Assembly (NCBI RefSeq): GCF_013410105.1 | Contig: NZ_JACCCJ010000004.1 | Span: 240,260-304,259 of the forward strand | DNA from: Sphingopyxis sp. JAI108 | GTDB lineage: Bacteria > Pseudomonadota > Alphaproteobacteria > Sphingomonadales > Sphingomonadaceae | Length of the DNA: 64,000 bases | Reading direction: 5' to 3' | Shown: in pieces, positions 8,802 to 17,612 of the stretch | Layout: each line of letters starts with the position of its first letter | How positions within the stretch are numbered: the stretch's first letter is position 1 | The notes under the pieces: model-generated | Database searches by the model: none | What the model was told of the DNA's origin: nothing | Seen by the model: the letters and a program-made list of their open reading frames with translations, nothing else | Position numbers and translations under genes: made by a program

Positions 8802-9670
8802 CAGTCGCGTGCCGCCTTTCGTCCGCCTGCCAGATTGAGGAATTCGCTTACCGCGACGCCGGCGAGTTGCAAGGTCAGCCACATGACCGCGAGCCTGCGC
8901 CGCGACGACAGTTCGTGGGTGATCGCCGCCCGGCGCAGCCGCCGTAGCGTATCGACGGCGGTGATGCCAAGCACATGGGCAAGACGCGGACGCCGCGTCG
9001 TGCGATCCCAGCGCCCGCCGCTCAACCGCTGGCGCTTACGGACGAGTTCGGCGCGGCTCGCACGCACCGGATGGCGCACGACCATCGCCGGAACATAGAC
9101 GAGCGGATAGCCGGCTGCCCGGATGCGCAGCGCCATCTGCCGGTCGCCGCCCGATTTCAACCCCGCGTCGAACCCGCCAAGTTCGCGAAGCAGCGCGGTA
9201 TCGCTCGCCCAATTGGCGGTGGCGCAATTGCCGCGCGCGGCATGCGCCTGCGGAAAGCTGAAAAGCCGCTCATAATCGCCGAACACCTCGCGTTCGGGTG
9301 CGATCTCGTCGAACAGCTCGATCTTGCCCGCTAGGACGCCAAACCCGGGGTTCATCCCCGCGGCACGCACCACCTGTTCCAGCCAGTCGGGTCCGGGCTC
9401 GCAATCGGCATCGGTGAAAGCCGTGATCGGCGCCCGCACCCGCTCGATCCCGCGGTTGCGCGCGACATAGGATCCAGGGCGCGGCTCTTCCAGCAACTCG
9501 ACGTCGGCATAGGCACGCGCGACCTCGCGCGTCGCATCGCTCGATCCATTGTCGACCACGATGATCTGATAGGCATCGCGCGGCAATGTCTGGCGCGCAA
9601 GCGCGTCGAGGCAACGGCCGAGCACGGCTTCGCCGTTCCACACGGGTATAACGACTGCGACTTGAAACAT
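8801..9670 (-). CDS. Glycosyltransferase family 2
   Basis: This 289-residue GT-A enzyme begins VAVVIPVWNGEAVLGRC and carries IIVVDNGSSDATRE and FTDADCEPGPDW (the DxD-type metal and donor site). It has SGGDRQMALR in the catalytic half and a hydrophobic C-terminal stretch (VMWLTLQLAGVAV) that may rest in the membrane. It is the first gene of a four-gene minus-strand unit (this gene, second GT2, EEP protein, barrel protein) linked by 1-4 bp overlaps. It is divergent from the GT25 gene across a 210-bp gap that probably holds both promoters. Confidence 0.9.
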   Translation of the reverse strand: MFQVAVVIPVWNGEAVLGRCLDALARQTLPRDAYQIIVVDNGSSDATREVARAYADVELLEEPRPGSYVARNRGIERVRAPITAFTDADCEPGPDWLEQVVRAAGMNPGFGVLAGKIELFDEIAPEREVFGDYERLFSFPQAHAARGNCATANWASDTALLRELGGFDAGLKSGGDRQMALRIRAAGYPLVYVPAMVVRHPVRASRAELVRKRQRLSGGRWDRTTRRPRLAHVLGITAVDTLRRLRRAAITHELSSRRRLAVMWLTLQLAGVAVSEFLNLAGGRKAARD

Positions 9671-9880
9671 AGATGCGCCTGTCCAGTGCCCCCGCAGCGA
9701 TCCAATCGGGCTCTCGCCCCACCGAGGTCAACCTTATGCTGCACCTGCGAAGACGAGTCGCCCCGTTGACCGGACGACCGGAGCCTGGGCGCCTTCGTTC
9801 TCCAACGAATGCCCGCTACGAAGGACCGTCCCGGCCGTCGTTGCCGACGCGCTGCACAGCCATAGCAGAAGGCGATATTT
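9671..9880. promoter_or_regulatory. Divergent intergenic region between GT2 and GT25 genes
   Basis: This 210-bp gap separates two divergently read glycosyltransferase units, so both promoters should lie here. I see a short hairpin (TTCGTT/AACGAA, about 9794-9809) but no convincing -35/-10 pair and no credible gene. Confidence 0.35.
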
Positions 9881-10642
9881 GTGGGTGAGTTCCTCCCCGA
9901 TACAGGCGAATCGACCGAGGTCCTGGTGGTTTCGCTCGAATCAGCCGAGGCCCGCCGGGCCGATTTTGCGGCACGCGCGGCAGGCACGTCGCTCGCGTGG
10001 CGCTTTTTCGATGCTTGCACGGCTCCCGCGCCCGGCATGACGATCGACGAGGCCGCGATCCGCCGCAACAAGGGCCGCGCGATGAGCAGGGGCGAGATCG
10101 GCTGCTATGCCAGCCATTTCTCGATCTGGCAGGACATGATCATGCGCGGCGTGCGTCAGGCGATCATCCTCGAGGACGACACGGTGGTCGACTGGGCCTA
10201 TCTCGAACAGCTTGCGCGCGCCGACCTCAACGCGGAGGGCATCGACTATCTCCGCCTCTATGCCAAGCAGCCGACCTGGCAGCGCATCGTCCGGCGCGAC
10301 TTCCTCCAGCATTCGCGCACGATCGTCGAACTGGTCGGGCTCGCCTATGGTACGCAAGGCTATGCCATCACGCTCGCGGGCGCGCGGCAGCTGGCGGAGC
10401 ATTGCCGCACGGTCTGCCGTCCGATCGACGACGAAATGGACCGGTCCTGGGCACATGGCCTGCCCAATCTCGCGCTCTATCCGGCACCGATCCTCGAGGC
10501 GGCGATCGTCTCGGACATCGGCAATTCGCGCTTCGTCCCCAAGAACGACCCTCTCTATCATTCGCTGAGACAGAGGGTCTGGCGCCAGGTCGAGCGCACC
10601 CGCATGCGGATGCTGAAAGCGAGGCGTCTGCTTGAGCGCTGA
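9881..10642 (+). CDS. Glycosyltransferase family 25 (LPS/beta-galactosyltransferase-like)
   Basis: This 253-residue protein matches GT25 enzymes. It has the N-terminal VVSLESAEARRADF strand, SRGEIGCYASHFSIWQ and the metal-binding IILEDDTVV, followed by TQGYAITLAGARQL and a DDEMDRSW segment. GT25 members add galactose or other hexoses in lipooligosaccharide and exopolysaccharide synthesis. The GTG start at 9881 has AGAAGG about eight bases upstream. The end overlaps the flippase gene, whose TTG start lies at 10632. It is the first gene of the plus-strand trio GT25, flippase, pyruvyltransferase. Confidence 0.88.
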   Translation: MGEFLPDTGESTEVLVVSLESAEARRADFAARAAGTSLAWRFFDACTAPAPGMTIDEAAIRRNKGRAMSRGEIGCYASHFSIWQDMIMRGVRQAIILEDDTVVDWAYLEQLARADLNAEGIDYLRLYAKQPTWQRIVRRDFLQHSRTIVELVGLAYGTQGYAITLAGARQLAEHCRTVCRPIDDEMDRSWAHGLPNLALYPAPILEAAIVSDIGNSRFVPKNDPLYHSLRQRVWRQVERTRMRMLKARRLLER

Positions 10643-12113
10643 ACTCCCCACCCGCTTCGACGCGGGATTACGCGCGCGCAGCCGTAGCTCGATCGGCTGG
10701 ACGGTGACGCGTTTCCTGTCCGACCAGATTTTCTCCTTCGTCGTCTTCGTCATCCTAGCGCGACTGCTGACGCAGGCGGACATCGGCGCCTTCGCCGTGA
10801 TGGCGGTGACAGCGGAGGCCTTTCGTATCATCGCGACGGCGGGCCTCGTCCAAACGATAGCGCGAAAGAGCGAGATAACCCCGGCCTTCCTCGATACGAT
10901 CTATCGCTCGCAGCAGGCCTTTTCCTTCGTCTCCGCCTTCCTGATCATGGCGTTGGCGCAGCCGATCGCCAATTGGATGGGCGCGCCGGATATCGCGTTG
11001 CCACTCGCGGTGATGAGCCTGACGTTGCCCATCTCCTCCTTCGGCGCCACGCATATGGCGCTGCGTTTGCGTGAGTTCGGACATCGCACGACGGCGCTGC
11101 GCTCGGTGGTCGGCGGGCTCATCGGCGGCACCGCCGCCGTCGCGGCAGCCTTGGGCGGACTGGGGCTCTGGAGCCTCGTCATCCAGCGCCTCGTTACCGA
11201 GATCGTCGGGCTCATATTGTCGCGCGCCTCCTATGACTGGAAACCCGGCTGGCAGTTCGATTGGGTCATCCTGCGCGGCAATCTGGTGCTCAACGCCAGC
11301 CTGATCTATGTCCAGCTCGCCTTTCTCGCGACCGTGCGCGTGCAGGAAATGGCGATCGGCGCCGGAATAGGACTCGCTGCCGTCGGTGTTTATCGCACCG
11401 CCTGGCGCACCGTAGAGCTGATCGGCCGCGGCGCGATCCAGCCCTTCACACAGGTTGCGGTGCAGACGCTCGCGCGCGTCAAGGACGACCCCGCCGAACT
11501 GGCCCATGCCTATCGCTGGATGATTTCGCGCGCGTCGGCGCTGTCCTTTCCGGCGCTGGTCGGGTTCGGTGCGCTCGCGCCGATCGCTATCCCGACCGTG
11601 TTCGGCGCCAAATGGACCGAGGCAGGGCAACTCGCCCAGATTTTCGCCTTCATGGCGCTGCCCTTCACGCTCAACTTCTTCGCCTCGCCCTCGCTCAGCG
11701 TGCTCGGCGCATCGCGCAGCCTGATTTCGCTGTCGACGACGCAGCTCGTGCTTGGCGTGATCCTGACGCTCGCGGCGCTTCCTTTCGGCCTGTTCGCGGT
11801 CGCCATCTCCTACGTCGGGCGCGCCTATCTGACCCTGCCGATGCAGATCTGGCTGCTCCGCCGCGCCTCGGGCATCCGGCCGATCGACAGCCTCCGCGCG
11901 GTCGGCCCGCCGCTGGTCGCCTCTTCGCTGATGGGCGTCGCGCTCGCGGTCGCGATGCGGCTGCTCGACGGGCATCTCGCGGGATGGCAAGCCTTGCTCC
12001 TGCTCACTGCGGTCGGCGCGCTCTTCTACGGTGTCGCGCTGCTCGCCCTCTCCGGAACATGGCGCAACCGCCTCCTGTCCTTCTCCCGACTCCTCAGAAA
12101 GAGCCCGATATGA
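10632..12113 (+). CDS. Wzx-type polysaccharide flippase (MOP superfamily)
   Basis: This 493-residue protein has about 12-14 hydrophobic helices and the N-terminal SSIGWTVTRFLSDQIFSF plus VILARLLTQADIGAFAV pattern of the PST/lipopolysaccharide-flippase group (WzxC/TuaB-like). Such proteins move undecaprenyl-diphosphate-linked repeat units from the cytoplasmic to the periplasmic leaflet. The TTG at 10632 lies inside the end of the GT25 gene, and the stop overlaps the following ATG (ATGA at 12110), so the three genes should be coupled. Its presence suggests a Wzx/Wzy-type pathway, although no polymerase is seen in this window. Confidence 0.9.
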   Translation: MSAELPTRFDAGLRARSRSSIGWTVTRFLSDQIFSFVVFVILARLLTQADIGAFAVMAVTAEAFRIIATAGLVQTIARKSEITPAFLDTIYRSQQAFSFVSAFLIMALAQPIANWMGAPDIALPLAVMSLTLPISSFGATHMALRLREFGHRTTALRSVVGGLIGGTAAVAAALGGLGLWSLVIQRLVTEIVGLILSRASYDWKPGWQFDWVILRGNLVLNASLIYVQLAFLATVRVQEMAIGAGIGLAAVGVYRTAWRTVELIGRGAIQPFTQVAVQTLARVKDDPAELAHAYRWMISRASALSFPALVGFGALAPIAIPTVFGAKWTEAGQLAQIFAFMALPFTLNFFASPSLSVLGASRSLISLSTTQLVLGVILTLAALPFGLFAVAISYVGRAYLTLPMQIWLLRRASGIRPIDSLRAVGPPLVASSLMGVALAVAMRLLDGHLAGWQALLLLTAVGALFYGVALLALSGTWRNRLLSFSRLLRKSPI

Positions 12114-13111
12114 TCAAGAAAAACGCCGACCAGCTCGTCGGCGAGCTCGCCGACCATTTTGCCAGCGTACTCGATGCGGTGCTTCCCTCGGGCAAGCTTG
12201 CCCTCGTCGACTTTCCCGACCATTCCAACGTCGGCGATTCGGCGATCTGGCTCGGCGAAATGACCTATTTGCGCCAGCGCGGTCGTCTCCCGGCCTATTA
12301 TTCCGCGATCGCCGATTTCGACGACGACGCCTGCCGCGCGGCGATCGGCGACGGACCTATCCTGATCCACGGCGGCGGCAATATGGGGACGCTCTGGCCC
12401 AAGCACGAAGCCTTCCGCCTCCACCTCCTCCGCACGCATCGCGGCCAGCCGATCATCCAGATGCCGCAATCGATCCATTACGCCGATCCCGCCGCGGCGG
12501 CCGAGATGGCCGATGCGATCCGCGAGCATGGCCGGTTTACCCTGCTCGTCCGCGACGCCCGTTCGCTCGCCTTTGCCGAGCGCCATTTCGACTGCACGAT
12601 CCGCCTCTCTCCCGATGCCGCGCTGATGCTCGGCCGCCAGCAGCGCGCGCCGGCCAGCGTGCCGGTCTTCGCGCTGCTTCGTACCGATCATGAACGTGCG
12701 CTCGGCGGCGTTGATGCGCTCCCCGCCGGCGTGGCCGCCGACGACTGGCTTGAGGAAGACCCCGCTCAAAAGCGCCGTCTGCGCCTGTCGCTCAAACTCG
12801 GCCGCCTTTTCAACCGCGATCCGATGGCGCAGCGCGCGGCGCGGCAGCAACGCCTGGCCGAATGGCGGTTCCAGCGCGGCCTCGCCATGCTGTCCGCCGG
12901 CGAACTGGTCGTGACCGACCGGCTCCATGCGCATATCCTGTCGCTGCTGCTCGATATCCCGCATGTGCTGCTCGACAACAGCTATGGCAAGGTCGCGGGC
13001 TTCGCCGACCAATGGACCGGCGACTATGCAGGCTTGATGCGCGCCACCGACCGTGGCGGGGCGTTTGAAACCGCGCTCGCTTGCGTCGCCCCGCAGGTCG
13101 TCGACGGCTGA
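12110..13111 (+). CDS. Polysaccharide pyruvyl transferase family protein
   Basis: This 333-residue protein has the family's N-terminal FPDHSNVGDSAIWLGE, the glycine-rich ILIHGGGNMGTLWP, IQMPQSIHY and the C-terminal TDRLHAHI...LDNSYGK signature. Members (EpsI/EpsO, ExoV, CsaB) add pyruvate ketals from phosphoenolpyruvate to sugars, giving the polymer negative charge; some relatives act as glycosyltransferases. The ATG at 12110 overlaps the flippase stop. It converges on the priming transferase gene with a 4-bp gap. Confidence 0.9.
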   Translation: MIKKNADQLVGELADHFASVLDAVLPSGKLALVDFPDHSNVGDSAIWLGEMTYLRQRGRLPAYYSAIADFDDDACRAAIGDGPILIHGGGNMGTLWPKHEAFRLHLLRTHRGQPIIQMPQSIHYADPAAAAEMADAIREHGRFTLLVRDARSLAFAERHFDCTIRLSPDAALMLGRQQRAPASVPVFALLRTDHERALGGVDALPAGVAADDWLEEDPAQKRRLRLSLKLGRLFNRDPMAQRAARQQRLAEWRFQRGLAMLSAGELVVTDRLHAHILSLLLDIPHVLLDNSYGKVAGFADQWTGDYAGLMRATDRGGAFETALACVAPQVVDG

Positions 13112-13115
13112 GCCC

Positions 13116-14504
13116 TCAATAGGCGTTGCGGTGGATCAGCACCTGCGCCGTGCGCACCAGGATCGAAACGTCGCGCAGCAGCGACCAGCCGTGCTGATAT
13201 TCCAGGTCCGCGCCCAGCCGGTTGACGATATCGCGCTTCGTGTTGGTCGCGCCGCGAAAGCCGCGGATCTGCGCGAGCCCGGTGATGCCGGGTTTCAGCG
13301 CGTGGCGATGCCAATATTGCCGGTCGACGCGCCAGAACAGTTCGTTCCCGGCCGTCGAGCCCAGCGCATGCGGCCGCGGCCCCACAAGGCTCATCTCACC
13401 CGACAGAACGTTGATCAACTGCGGCAGCTCGTCGATGCTCGTGGCCCGGATGATCTTGCCGACGCGCGTGATCCGGTCGTCGTCGCGGCTCGCCGAGCGC
13501 GCGCCGTTCGCGTCGGTCGCCTCGACGCGCATGCTGCGGAACTTGAGGATCCGGAAAATGCGGTTGCCGCGCCCCATCCGCTCCTGCCGGAAAAACACCG
13601 GGCCCGGCGAATCGAATTTGATCGCGATCGCGACCAGCGCCAGCAGCGGCGCCAGCACGAACAGCGCCGGGATCGTCACCGCGAGGTCGAGCGCGCGCTT
13701 CTTGACCCGGTTGGCCCGGTTGAGCGGCCCCCAAGACACCACCAGCGTCGTCACCCCGCCCGATTGCCGCGTGGTCAGCGGCCCCAGTTCGGCGATCTCG
13801 GGCATCACGATCTCGCCGAGAATGTTCACGCCCTTCAGCGCGCGCGCCCATTCGACCTTCCGCTCGGGCGCGCAAACGATCGTTACCCGGTCGTAATCCT
13901 GCAGCACCGTACCGAGCCGGTCGAGCATGTACGGATCGTCGAGATCGGTGCGAAGCCCCGACGTCCGCGCGTCGATAATATCGCGCTTCAGATAGGAAGG
14001 CGGCAGGTTCGCCCCGTCGACAATCACCAGTTCGGCGGTCAGCTGGCCGAAAACGCGGCGCACGACATGGCAAACGAGCAACCGCTGCGCCACGAGCAGC
14101 ATCAGAGCGGTCACCATGCCCATGCCGAGCGCGAAGCGGGGAACATCCCCGGTCACGCGCAGCGAGAAGGCGGCAAGCAGGAAGACGAGCAAGGTGGTCG
14201 CGAACGATATCAGCGTCTGGCGGCAGCTCTTGAGCGGCTTGGTCAGGCAGCGCGGATTATAGGCCTGGTTCTGGAAAGCAATGGCCGCGTGAACGAGCAG
14301 CGCCCCGAACAGCGCCGTCAGCAATCCTTCCGACACGTTCCGCGGCGCTTCGATTATCAGCGTCACCGCAAAGCCCGCCATCAGCGCCACCGCATCCAGC
14401 GCCATCAGGCCGAGGCAGAGCCATATCTTGGCGTCGCGCCGCGCTGCTTTCGCGATCGGTGTTCGGAGCGGCGCCCCTTGGAGCGCCAGGTCGATCTTGG
14501 TCAT
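13116..14504 (-). CDS. Exopolysaccharide polyprenyl glycosylphosphotransferase (priming enzyme)
   Basis: This 462-residue WcaJ/GumD/PssY-type protein has four or so N-terminal helices, a central nucleotide-binding-like domain, and a C-terminal bacterial sugar transferase domain from about residue 265. Within it are KFDSPGPVFFRQERMGRG, KFRSMR, SIDELPQLINVLSGEMSLVG PRP and LKPGITGLAQIRG. It moves a hexose-1-phosphate, commonly glucose-1-phosphate, to undecaprenyl phosphate to start the repeat unit. The gene reads against the preceding trio. A 15-bp palindrome sits 33 bp upstream of its start and may be an operator. Confidence 0.93.
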   Translation of the reverse strand: MTKIDLALQGAPLRTPIAKAARRDAKIWLCLGLMALDAVALMAGFAVTLIIEAPRNVSEGLLTALFGALLVHAAIAFQNQAYNPRCLTKPLKSCRQTLISFATTLLVFLLAAFSLRVTGDVPRFALGMGMVTALMLLVAQRLLVCHVVRRVFGQLTAELVIVDGANLPPSYLKRDIIDARTSGLRTDLDDPYMLDRLGTVLQDYDRVTIVCAPERKVEWARALKGVNILGEIVMPEIAELGPLTTRQSGGVTTLVVSWGPLNRANRVKKRALDLAVTIPALFVLAPLLALVAIAIKFDSPGPVFFRQERMGRGNRIFRILKFRSMRVEATDANGARSASRDDDRITRVGKIIRATSIDELPQLINVLSGEMSLVGPRPHALGSTAGNELFWRVDRQYWHRHALKPGITGLAQIRGFRGATNTKRDIVNRLGADLEYQHGWSLLRDVSILVRTAQVLIHRNAY

Positions 14505-14536
14505 GGGATGGGAGACTCCCTGAATTCACATAATCT

Positions 14537-14551
14537 TGTTGCAATGCAACA
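14537..14551. promoter_or_regulatory. 15-bp palindrome upstream of the priming transferase gene
   Basis: TGTTGCA and TGCAACA form perfect 7-bp half-sites around a single A. The site lies 33 bp upstream of the start at 14504 in the 260-bp gap between divergent genes. This is a plausible repressor site for the priming transferase or the divergent efflux operon. The regulator is unknown. Confidence 0.45.
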
Positions 14552-14764
14552 TGCTCTCAGAGGCCGGAAATACAAGCGGGCAGCGCGGGCTTGTGCCGGA
14601 TACAGGATGATCCGTGCGAAAGACGCCTGGACGGAGGTTTAGGTGTCGTCGACCGTCCGAATAGGCTGTCAGCGCGCCGGCAATGGATTAAGGGGTTGGG
14701 ATGTCCAATGATCCGACTCGCCGCCTGTTGGGTGCCGTGACGGCCACCGGCCGGGCCTAGCGCG

Positions 14765-16429
14765 ATGTCAGACTATGTCTTCAAACCGCACGAACGGCCG
14801 ACGCTGCCGGGATCGCCCGCCAACCCCGACCACCCGACCTCGCGCATGGTGCGCCACTTCCTGATCGGATGCCTGATCGGGATCACCGGCGGGCTCGGCA
14901 ATGCGCTTGTCACGGTCAACCTCAATTTCGCGCAAGGGACGCTCGGGCTGAACAGCGACGAGGCGGCATGGCTGACCGCAGCCTATTTCATGACCAATGT
15001 CACCGCGAACCTCTTGCTCGTCAAATATCGCCAGCAATTCGGCCTTCAGCCGTTCATCCGCTATACGCTCGTCGCCTATGCGGTGACGACGCTGATGCAC
15101 CTGTTCATTCACGACTTCTGGACCTCGGTCGCGGTGCGCGCGATGAGCGGGATTGCGGCGAGCGGACTCTCCACGCTGACTATTCTCTATTTCTTCCAGG
15201 CCCTTCCGGCGTCGAAGCGGCTTGCAGCGGTAATGATCGGTATCTGCATCCCGCAGATCGCGACCCCGCTCGCTCGCGTGCTGTCGCCTGGGCTGCTGGT
15301 CTGGGGCGACTGGCACAACCTCTACTGGTTCGAATTCGGGCTCGCGCTGGCGACGCTCGCCGCCGTATGGGCGCAGCCCTTGCCGCCGAGCGAGCGCGAA
15401 AAGGTATTCGAACCGCTCGACTTCCTGACCTTCGGCCTCTTCGCGCCGGGATTATGGCTGCTGGTCGCCGTCCTCTCGCAGGGCCGGATCCAGTGGTGGA
15501 CCGAACGGTCTTGGATCGGCTGGTCGCTGGCGGCAAGCGTCGCGCTGATCGCCGCGGCCATCCTCGTCGAGCATCATCGCAAGAATCCGCTCATCAACAC
15601 GCGCTGGCTGGGCACCCGCGAGATGCTCCGGCTGTTCGCCGTGGCGGCATCGATCCGCATATTGCTCTCCGAACAGGCCTTCGGGTCGGTCGGTTTTCTG
15701 TCGGTCGTCGGCATGATCAACGACCAGATGGTGACGCTGAACCTGATCGTTGTGTTCGCGTCCATCGCGGGTCTCGCGACCGCCGTGCTGACCTTCCGTC
15801 CCGACAATCTGACGCGTCCGATCATCATCGCTGTCGTGCTGATCGTCATCGGATCGTTCATGGACGCCGGCGCGACCAACGTTTCGCGGCCGAGCCAATT
15901 CTATCTCAGCCAGGCGCTGATCGGCTTTGCATCCTTGCTCTTCCTCGCGCAGGCAATGGTCATTGGTATCGCGCGCACGCTGCTCGCGGGCGGCAAGAAT
16001 TTCATCAGCTTCGTCGTCCTGTTCAGCATGAGCCAGAGCATCGGCGGCCTCGCCGGCAGCACCTTGCTCGGCACTTTCCAGACGGTCCGAGAGAAATATC
16101 ATTCGCACGAGCTGGTGCAGAATATCGTCGCGACCGACCCGCTGGTCGCCGCGCGGCTCGGTGCGGGGGGCCGCATCGTCGCGGGGACCGTCGGCGACCC
16201 GGTTCTGCGCGGTGCGGAAGGCGCGGCGCTGCTGAACCGGCAGGTCACGCGCGAGGCCAATATTCTCGCTTATAACGATGTCTTCATGCTGGTCGGGGTG
16301 CTAGCGATCCTGACAACAATCTGGGGCTTTCTGATCACTTGGTCGATCCGTCGCCGCGGCGAGCCCTCGCCAGTGATATTGTTGGTACAACGTCTTCAAG
16401 CGCAGGCACAGGCGCAGCAGGGGCAGTGA
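14765..16429 (+). CDS. MFS transporter, DHA2/EmrB-like
   Basis: This 554-residue protein has about 14 hydrophobic helices, the number typical of drug:H+ antiporter family 2. Sequence marks include VNLNFAQGTLGLNSDEAAWLTAAY in the first helices and a long periplasmic loop before the last helix (about residues 450-510), as in EmrB/FarB. It would export toxic compounds together with the adaptor and outer-membrane genes that follow. The spacing to the HlyD-type gene is 1 bp. The ATG at 14765 lacks a strong ribosome-binding site. Confidence 0.9.
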   Translation: MSDYVFKPHERPTLPGSPANPDHPTSRMVRHFLIGCLIGITGGLGNALVTVNLNFAQGTLGLNSDEAAWLTAAYFMTNVTANLLLVKYRQQFGLQPFIRYTLVAYAVTTLMHLFIHDFWTSVAVRAMSGIAASGLSTLTILYFFQALPASKRLAAVMIGICIPQIATPLARVLSPGLLVWGDWHNLYWFEFGLALATLAAVWAQPLPPSEREKVFEPLDFLTFGLFAPGLWLLVAVLSQGRIQWWTERSWIGWSLAASVALIAAAILVEHHRKNPLINTRWLGTREMLRLFAVAASIRILLSEQAFGSVGFLSVVGMINDQMVTLNLIVVFASIAGLATAVLTFRPDNLTRPIIIAVVLIVIGSFMDAGATNVSRPSQFYLSQALIGFASLLFLAQAMVIGIARTLLAGGKNFISFVVLFSMSQSIGGLAGSTLLGTFQTVREKYHSHELVQNIVATDPLVAARLGAGGRIVAGTVGDPVLRGAEGAALLNRQVTREANILAYNDVFMLVGVLAILTTIWGFLITWSIRRRGEPSPVILLVQRLQAQAQAQQGQ

Positions 16430-16430
16430 C

Positions 16431-17612
16431 ATGAGCGAAGAGAAGGCGAACACGCCGCCCGAACCCGAGGCCGAGGCAGCGGCGGCGCCCGCCAAGCCAC
16501 CCGCCACACCGGAGCCCGAACCCGGGACCGATCGACAGATCGATCCGCCGCCATCGTCGTGGCGCCCGCCCGCCAAGTCGCGCACGACCGTGATCGTCAT
16601 CGTCGCGGTGACGTTCGCCGCCATCCTCGCGATCCTTTTCGCGTGGAAGCTGCCACCCTTCGCTGGCGGTTCGGAACGCACCGACAACGCCTATGTTCGC
16701 GGACGCGTCACGATCATCAGTCCGCAGGTCAGCGGCTATGTCACGCGCGTCCTCGTCCAGGATTTCGCCGAAGTTAAGGGGGGCCAGACGCTCGCCACGA
16801 TCGACGACCGCATCTATCGCGCGCGCGTCGCGCAGGCCGAGGCGAACGTCGCGGCGCAGGAAGCCGCACTCGCCAACTCGGCGCAGGCGCAGCGATCGCG
16901 CGAGGTCGCCACCGACAGCCAGAATGCGGGCATCGCCAACGCGCAGGCACAGCTGGCGCGCGCCGAAGCCGATATGCGCCGCGCGCGCACGCTCGTCGCC
17001 GACGGATCGATCTCGACCCGCGAGTTCGACCAGACGCGCGCCGCGCTGCTCGCCGCGCAGGCGTCGCTGCAACAGGCGCGCGCCAGCCGCGCAATCGGGA
17101 CGCAGGACGTGCGCACCGTCGTCGTCGGCCGCGCCGGCCTCGAAGCCGCCGTCGCCTCGGCAAAGGCGCAGCTGCGCCTCGCGCAGATTGACCTCGACAA
17201 TACGATCATCCGCGCTCCCGCCGACGGCCAGCTCTCCGAAATCGGCGTCCGCCTTGGCGCTTACGTCACCGCGGGCACGCAATTGCTGTCGGTCGTCCCG
17301 CACAACGTCTGGGTGATCGCAAACTTCAAGGAGGCCCAGACGGGAGATATGGCGGTCGGCCAGCCGGCGCGGTTCAGCGTCGATGCGCTCGGCGGCGCCG
17401 AGCTCACCGGGCGGATCGAGAATCTGGCACCCGCGGCGGGGTCCGAATTCGCGGTGTTGAAGGCCGACAATGCGACCGGCAATTTCGTCAAGGTCGCGCA
17501 GCGCATCGCGGTGCGGATCGCGATCGACAAGGGGCAACCGCAGGCAAAGCGGTTGCGGCCAGGCATGTCGGTCGAGGTTCGCATCGACACCAGCGGCGGA
17601 TCGCGGCGGTGA
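16431..17612 (+). CDS. HlyD/EmrA-family periplasmic adaptor
   Basis: This 393-residue membrane-fusion protein has a proline/glutamate-rich cytoplasmic start, one transmembrane helix (about residues 47-68: TTVIVIVAVTFAAILAIL) and a lipoyl-like half-motif (TDNAYVRGRVTIISPQVSG). An alanine/glutamine-rich coiled-coil hairpin spans about residues 125-245, and the second lipoyl half and barrel (ADGQLSEIGVRLGAYV) follow. It bridges the EmrB-like pump and the outer-membrane channel. It is coupled by GTGA overlap to the NodT-type gene at 17609. Confidence 0.93.
   Translation: MSEEKANTPPEPEAEAAAAPAKPPATPEPEPGTDRQIDPPPSSWRPPAKSRTTVIVIVAVTFAAILAILFAWKLPPFAGGSERTDNAYVRGRVTIISPQVSGYVTRVLVQDFAEVKGGQTLATIDDRIYRARVAQAEANVAAQEAALANSAQAQRSREVATDSQNAGIANAQAQLARAEADMRRARTLVADGSISTREFDQTRAALLAAQASLQQARASRAIGTQDVRTVVVGRAGLEAAVASAKAQLRLAQIDLDNTIIRAPADGQLSEIGVRLGAYVTAGTQLLSVVPHNVWVIANFKEAQTGDMAVGQPARFSVDALGGAELTGRIENLAPAAGSEFAVLKADNATGNFVKVAQRIAVRIAIDKGQPQAKRLRPGMSVEVRIDTSGGSRR

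Noticed and set aside
9673..9888. Short plus-strand frame in the GT2/GT25 gap
   Set aside because: No ribosome-binding site or homology; it overlaps the GT25 start out of frame.
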